From assembly GCA_900551135.1 (NCBI GenBank), contig URUX01000033.1:1-18447 (forward strand): a stretch of 18,447 nt of DNA, written 5' to 3'. Below the pieces are notes generated by a model. The model was not told where the DNA came from and did no database searches. It saw only the letters and a program-made list of their open reading frames with translations. The stretch comes from an uncultured Clostridium sp. Lineage in GTDB: Bacteria > Bacillota > Clostridia > Lachnospirales > Lachnospiraceae. The position numbers and the translations under genes were made by a program. Shown here piece after piece: positions 15,466 to 18,447 of this stretch. Position 1 is the first letter of the stretch, and every line of letters begins with the position of its first letter.

Positions 15466-16149
15466 TTATGAGTTGGAAGTCGGGATATACGGAAGCAGAG
15501 ATCCTGCCACACTGCTGATTGGCATCGTCTGAAGCCAGATATGGCCAGGCCCAGTGATCACAGTATTAAACAGGCCTTCCCCTCCAAACAGCACATTTTT
15601 CACTCCGGACACCATCTGAATGTCCATCTGGCAGCTTCCGGTCATGGCAGCCAGGTATCCGCTGTCAATGACAATCTGCTGTCCTGCACCCAGTTCATAT
15701 TCCACTACGTGGCCGTCAAATTCTGCAAATGCAATCCCCCTTCCAGACAGTTTCTGGAGGATAAAGCCCTCGCCTCCAAACAGGCCGGAACCAAATTTTT
15801 TGTGGAAATGTGTAGACAACTCTACTCCATATTCTGCGGCCAGAAATCCGCTTTTCTGCAAAATAAACTCCTGGCCTGGTTTAATCTCAAACGCCTTGAT
15901 AGAGCCTGGGAAACTGGAAGCAAAGCTGATAAGTCCGGGGCCTCCCTGGGCTGTATAGATATTTTGAAATAATCCTTCCCCGGAAAACATACGGCCGAAC
16001 ATTTTGCCGATACCACCGTTGCTGCCTGTTTCCATCTTCATGTTGGGGCTCATCCACACCATGGAGCCCCGCTCGGTGATCATGGCCTCGTTGGCCTCCA
16101 GATCACACACCACAACGGGCATGGGCTCACCAATGATCTCATACTTCAT
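15466..16149 (-). CDS. AIM24 family protein
   Basis: A 227-residue AIM24/TIGR00266-type protein, a beta-rich fold of unknown biochemical role found across bacteria and, as AIM24, in yeast mitochondria. Typical segments are MKYEIIGEPMPVVVCDL, GSMVWMSPNMKMET, GLISFASSFPGSI and a glycine-rich second half with SGLFGGEGFILQKL and NVLFGGEGLFNTVITGPG, the repeated FGGEG turn. Start ATG at 16149 has AAGGAGGG 7 bases upstream; the frame is open further up but without a site. A promoter candidate lies 32-61 bases upstream. Odd point: the first 54 codons end in G or C in 42 cases (78%) and the next 54 in 24 (44%), so the gene may be a mosaic with a joint near 15985-16000. Confidence 0.92.
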   Translation of the reverse strand: MKYEIIGEPMPVVVCDLEANEAMITERGSMVWMSPNMKMETGSNGGIGKMFGRMFSGEGLFQNIYTAQGGPGLISFASSFPGSIKAFEIKPGQEFILQKSGFLAAEYGVELSTHFHKKFGSGLFGGEGFILQKLSGRGIAFAEFDGHVVEYELGAGQQIVIDSGYLAAMTGSCQMDIQMVSGVKNVLFGGEGLFNTVITGPGHIWLQTMPISSVAGSLLPYIPTSNS

Positions 16150-16180
16150 AATGGGTCCCTCCTTATGTTTGGATGCTCCT

Positions 16181-16210
16181 AGTATATTACGGTTTCCGAA
16201 GGATGGCAAG
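16181..16210 (-). promoter_or_regulatory. promoter candidate for the AIM24 gene
   Basis: On the minus strand TTGCCA (16210-16205) and TATACT (16186-16181) are 18 bases apart, a good sigma-A match, ending 32 bases before the ATG. It lies back to back with the promoter of the HD gene. Confidence 0.6.
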
Positions 16211-16226
16211 TCCCGCCCCATGCACT

Positions 16227-16256
16227 TTACAAATTCTTTCCTTTCGTGGTATGATG
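16227..16256 (+). promoter_or_regulatory. promoter candidate for the HD-domain gene
   Basis: TTTACA (16227-16232) and TATGAT (16251-16256) are 18 bases apart and followed 30 bases later by the ATG. It is a reasonable sigma-A promoter and is divergent from the AIM24 one. Confidence 0.6.
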
Positions 16257-16285
16257 GTACTATTCTTTCAAGGAGGCGTCGGACC

Positions 16286-16867
16286 ATGGAGCTGACAAGG
16301 GAGCAGGCGCTGGCCCTGCTCAGGCAGTATAACGAGGAGCCCTTTCACCTGCGCCATGCCCTGACGGTGGAGGCCGTCATGAACTGGTTCGCCCGGGAGC
16401 TGGGTTACGGGGAGGAGGCGGCGTTCTGGGCCCAAGCGGGGCTGCTGCACGACTTGGACTTCGAGCGCTACCCGGAGGAGCACTGCGTCAAGGTGCGTGA
16501 GATCATGGAGGCCCGCGGGCTGGACTCGGCCCTCATCCACGCGGTAGTCAGCCACGGCTGGGGCATGACGGAGGGCGACGCCCAGCCGGAGCACGAAATG
16601 GAGCGGGTGCTCTTCGCCGTGGACGAACTCACCGGACTGATCGGCGCAGCCGCCCTCATGCGCCCCTCCAAGAGCGTGCAGGACATGGAGCTGTCCAGTC
16701 TGCGCAAGAAATTCAAGGACAAAAAGTTTGCCGCCGGCTGCTCCCGGGAGACCATCACCCAGGGAGCCCAACTCCTGGGTTGGGAGCTCAACGACCTGCT
16801 GGAGCGCACCCTCCAGGCCATGAAGGCCTGCGAGGCGGACATCGAAGCCCAGTGCGCCGCCCTCTGA
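16286..16867 (+). CDS. HD-domain phosphohydrolase-like protein
   Basis: A 193-residue protein with the HD metal-site pattern: His24 in LRHALTVE, His55-Asp56 in GLLHDLDF, His90 in VVSHGWG and Asp113 in FAVDELTG. HD proteins are usually metal-dependent phosphohydrolases acting on nucleotides; this subgroup is an uncharacterised predicted hydrolase, and the substrate cannot be inferred. The start ATG at 16286 has AAGGAGG 9 bases upstream; the frame is open further left but overlaps AIM24 there. The DNA is GC-rich (38 of 60 in the line from 16441), unlike everything left of about 15990 but like the next gene. It ends at a shared terminator. Confidence 0.88.
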   Translation: MELTREQALALLRQYNEEPFHLRHALTVEAVMNWFARELGYGEEAAFWAQAGLLHDLDFERYPEEHCVKVREIMEARGLDSALIHAVVSHGWGMTEGDAQPEHEMERVLFAVDELTGLIGAAALMRPSKSVQDMELSSLRKKFKDKKFAAGCSRETITQGAQLLGWELNDLLERTLQAMKACEADIEAQCAAL

Positions 16868-16874
16868 GATCCAC

Positions 16875-16914
16875 AAAAAAAGACCGTGTCCCCCGGCGGG
16901 GATACGGTCTTTTT
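16875..16914. terminator. bidirectional terminator between the HD gene and the Na+/phosphate cotransporter gene
   Basis: AAAAAGACCGTGTCCCC (16877-16893) pairs with GGGGATACGGTCTTTTT (16898-16914) with one G-T wobble and a 4-base loop. T runs lie on both sides (5 rightward, 7 leftward), so it can stop both converging transcripts. The leftward gene's stop codon ends 1 base from it. Confidence 0.93.
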
Positions 16915-16915
16915 G

Positions 16916-18447
16916 TCAAGCGTCGGTGGCCTCGGTGGCAATGCCCGCCCGCTCCTGGGCGATGTTCAGTGCGTGGTCGCCGATGCGCTCAAAGTCGGTA
17001 AGCAGCTCGGAGAAAATGATGCACGCCTCGTCTGAGCAGGAGCCCTGCTTCATCCGCTTCATCTGGTTGCGGCGATACTCCTCAGTCATGTCGTCCATCC
17101 GCTGCTCCAGCGCGGAAACCTTGGTGAGCCAGTCGGTGGGCTCGATGCTCTCCTGCTCCAGCAGATCCAGCACCTCCAGGCATACGGCCTCCATGGTCCT
17201 CAGTTCCTCCTGAGCCTCCTCTGAGAATTGAATCTTCTTCTTGTCCAGCATCTGGGTGTACTCGCAGATATTCATGGCATGGTCGCCGATGCGCTCGATG
17301 TTGCCAGTGATCTTGAAGTAGGCGCTGATTGCGGTGGAGTCCTTCTCGTTGGTCTCGTGCACGATGATGTTGGAGATGTACTGGGAGATCTCCTTGTTGA
17401 GATAGTCGATATACTCCTCGGTGGCCTCCGCGCTCTCCACGCGCTTTACATCCCGCTCCAGCACTGCCTGGAAGCTGGTGGCGATGTTCTCCTTCGCCAT
17501 GCCCATCATGCGGTTGAGCTCCTGGCGGATCTGGGTGACATACATCGCGGAAAAGCCGATGGGGTGCTCCTGCTTGGAGGCAGGCATAGGCACCAGAAAA
17601 GCCAGGTGCATCCCCTCCTCCTTGTCTTCCTTGCGGTCGGGCAGGATGCGCATGGCGATCTTCACCAGATATCCGCCGAAGGGCAGCAGCAGCAGGGTGG
17701 TCACAATATTAAAGAGGGTGTGCATGTTGGCAATCTGCGCCGCCGGGTTGTCGGGGGTCATGGACTGCATAAACCCGGTCAACGGCGTGGCCATGCAGAT
17801 GACGGTGAACAGAACGGTGCCGAACACGTTGAACATCAGGTGGATGATGGTGGTGCGCTTGGCGTTGCGGCTGGTGCCGATGGAGGCCAAAACGGCGGTG
17901 ATACAGGTGCCGATGTTCTGTCCGAAGAGGACGTATACCGCGCTGTCCAGGCCGATTACCCCACTAAGGGCCAGCGCCTGCAGGATACCCACCGAGGCGG
18001 AGGAGGACTGGATCAGAGCTGTGAAGGCCGCGCCCGCCAGAATGCCGACAACGGGGTTGGAGAAGGTGCTCACCAGATTGACAAAGGCGGGCCATTCCCG
18101 CAGGGGCTCCATGGCCGAGCCCATCATCTCCATACCGATAAAGAGCACGCCCAGGCCGGCCAGAATATTTCCGTAGTGGTGAATCTGGGGCTTCTTCAAA
18201 AAGACCACCATGGCCACGCCCACAAAGGCGAACAGGGGAGCCACGGCGCCCACGTCCAGGGCGATGAGCTGGCCGGTGATGGTGGTGCCGATATTGGCGC
18301 CCATGATGATCCACACCGCCTGTTTCAGCGTCATCATGCCGGAGTTGACGAAGCCCACCACCATGACAGTGGTGGCGGAGGAGGACTGGATGACCGCGGT
18401 AATGCCCGCGCCCACCAGGATGCCCAGGAAGCGGTTGGAGGTCAGCC
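16916..18447 (-). CDS. Na+/phosphate cotransporter with C-terminal PhoU-like domain, N-terminus off the window
   Basis: The frame is open from the window edge leftward to TGA at 16918-16916, giving 510 visible residues. The membrane part holds the two inverted QSSSA repeats of the NptA/SLC34 family (VIQSSSATTVM and LIQSSSASVGI), with GANIGTT and GQNIGTC after them. About eight hydrophobic segments are visible before roughly residue 265. The last 215 residues are helical and PhoU-like, with RIGDHAMNI and FERIGDHALNIA, the two repeats that bind metal clusters in PhoU. The protein should import phosphate with sodium, the PhoU part regulating it. The missing N-terminus is probably only a few tens of residues. 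Codon use is GC-rich like the HD gene. A GTG at 18415 is not the start, since the family motif continues upstream. Confidence 0.93.
   Translation of the reverse strand, partial: LTSNRFLGILVGAGITAVIQSSSATTVMVVGFVNSGMMTLKQAVWIIMGANIGTTITGQLIALDVGAVAPLFAFVGVAMVVFLKKPQIHHYGNILAGLGVLFIGMEMMGSAMEPLREWPAFVNLVSTFSNPVVGILAGAAFTALIQSSSASVGILQALALSGVIGLDSAVYVLFGQNIGTCITAVLASIGTSRNAKRTTIIHLMFNVFGTVLFTVICMATPLTGFMQSMTPDNPAAQIANMHTLFNIVTTLLLLPFGGYLVKIAMRILPDRKEDKEEGMHLAFLVPMPASKQEHPIGFSAMYVTQIRQELNRMMGMAKENIATSFQAVLERDVKRVESAEATEEYIDYLNKEISQYISNIIVHETNEKDSTAISAYFKITGNIERIGDHAMNICEYTQMLDKKKIQFSEEAQEELRTMEAVCLEVLDLLEQESIEPTDWLTKVSALEQRMDDMTEEYRRNQMKRMKQGSCSDEACIIFSELLTDFERIGDHALNIAQERAGIATEATDA

Noticed and set aside
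15228..15512. 94-codon open frame on the minus strand
   Set aside because: It runs across the inverted-repeat element and into AIM24; no ribosome-binding site, and its content is explained by the hairpins.
16268..16876. 202-codon open frame on the minus strand
   Set aside because: It is antisense to the GC-rich HD-domain gene, whose product has a conserved metal site, promoter and ribosome-binding site. Long antisense frames are common in GC-rich DNA.
17421..18176. 251-codon open frame on the plus strand
   Set aside because: It is the complement of the cotransporter gene; its product is low in structure and matches no family, while the minus strand carries the QSSSA and PhoU motifs.
1..18447. 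CRISPR array, tRNA, rRNA, integrase or transposase gene
   Set aside because: No regularly spaced direct repeats, no tRNA- or rRNA-like stretches and no recombinase motifs were seen. The restriction island therefore shows no obvious mobility gene of its own.

Overview
The window reads as Clostridia (Bacillota), most likely a gut Lachnospiraceae relative. The grounds are the sporulation genes spoIIAA-spoIIAB-sigF-spoVAA-spoVAB-spoVAC, strong AGGAGG ribosome-binding sites, moderate to low GC and the protein families present. The genus cannot be fixed from the sequence. Past about position 15990 the DNA changes character (GC-rich, GC-ending codons) and looks more like an Oscillospiraceae-type genome. 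That is either a recombination joint or a chimeric assembly.

Layout. (1) Positions 1-1169 (+) hold the C-terminal two thirds of an oleate hydratase, followed by a hairpin. (2) Positions 1293-9892 (-) form one tightly packed operon, read right to left: hsdM, a half-length hsdS with one target-recognition domain, a full-length hsdS, hsdR, an ADP-ribosylglycohydrolase and a lipoprotein. Junctions are TGATG, ATGA, ATGA, a 32-base gap and a 9-base gap. A promoter candidate sits just upstream of hsdM. The DNA is AT-rich, especially in the hsdS genes. (3) Positions 9989-13363 (-) carry the forespore locus: spoIIAA, spoIIAB, sigF, an unlisted 52-codon membrane peptide gene, spoVAA, spoVAB and spoVAC. 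The usual spoVAD and spoVAE do not follow; the restriction-modification island begins 96 bases after spoVAC. (4) Positions 13471-15140 (-) carry an unlisted 49-codon acidic protein gene and a single-pass membrane TPR protein, closed by a strong terminator. (5) Positions 15141-15465 hold no gene but contain a 175-base imperfect inverted repeat with three internal hairpins, resembling a MITE or a structured leader. (6) Positions 15466-18447 hold an AIM24-family gene (-), a divergent HD-domain gene (+) and the C-terminal part of a Na+/phosphate cotransporter with a PhoU-like tail (-). The last two converge on a shared bidirectional terminator.

How the genes work together. SpoIIAA, SpoIIAB and sigma-F form the partner switch that turns on forespore transcription. 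SpoVAA, SpoVAB and SpoVAC belong to the dipicolinate channel of the spore inner membrane. The hsd genes form a type I restriction-modification system with three target-recognition domains in two S genes. The two trailing genes, a predicted ADP-ribose-removing enzyme and a surface lipoprotein, share its transcription unit and may be passengers or an uncharacterised extension of it. No tRNA, rRNA, CRISPR array, transposase or integrase gene was seen.
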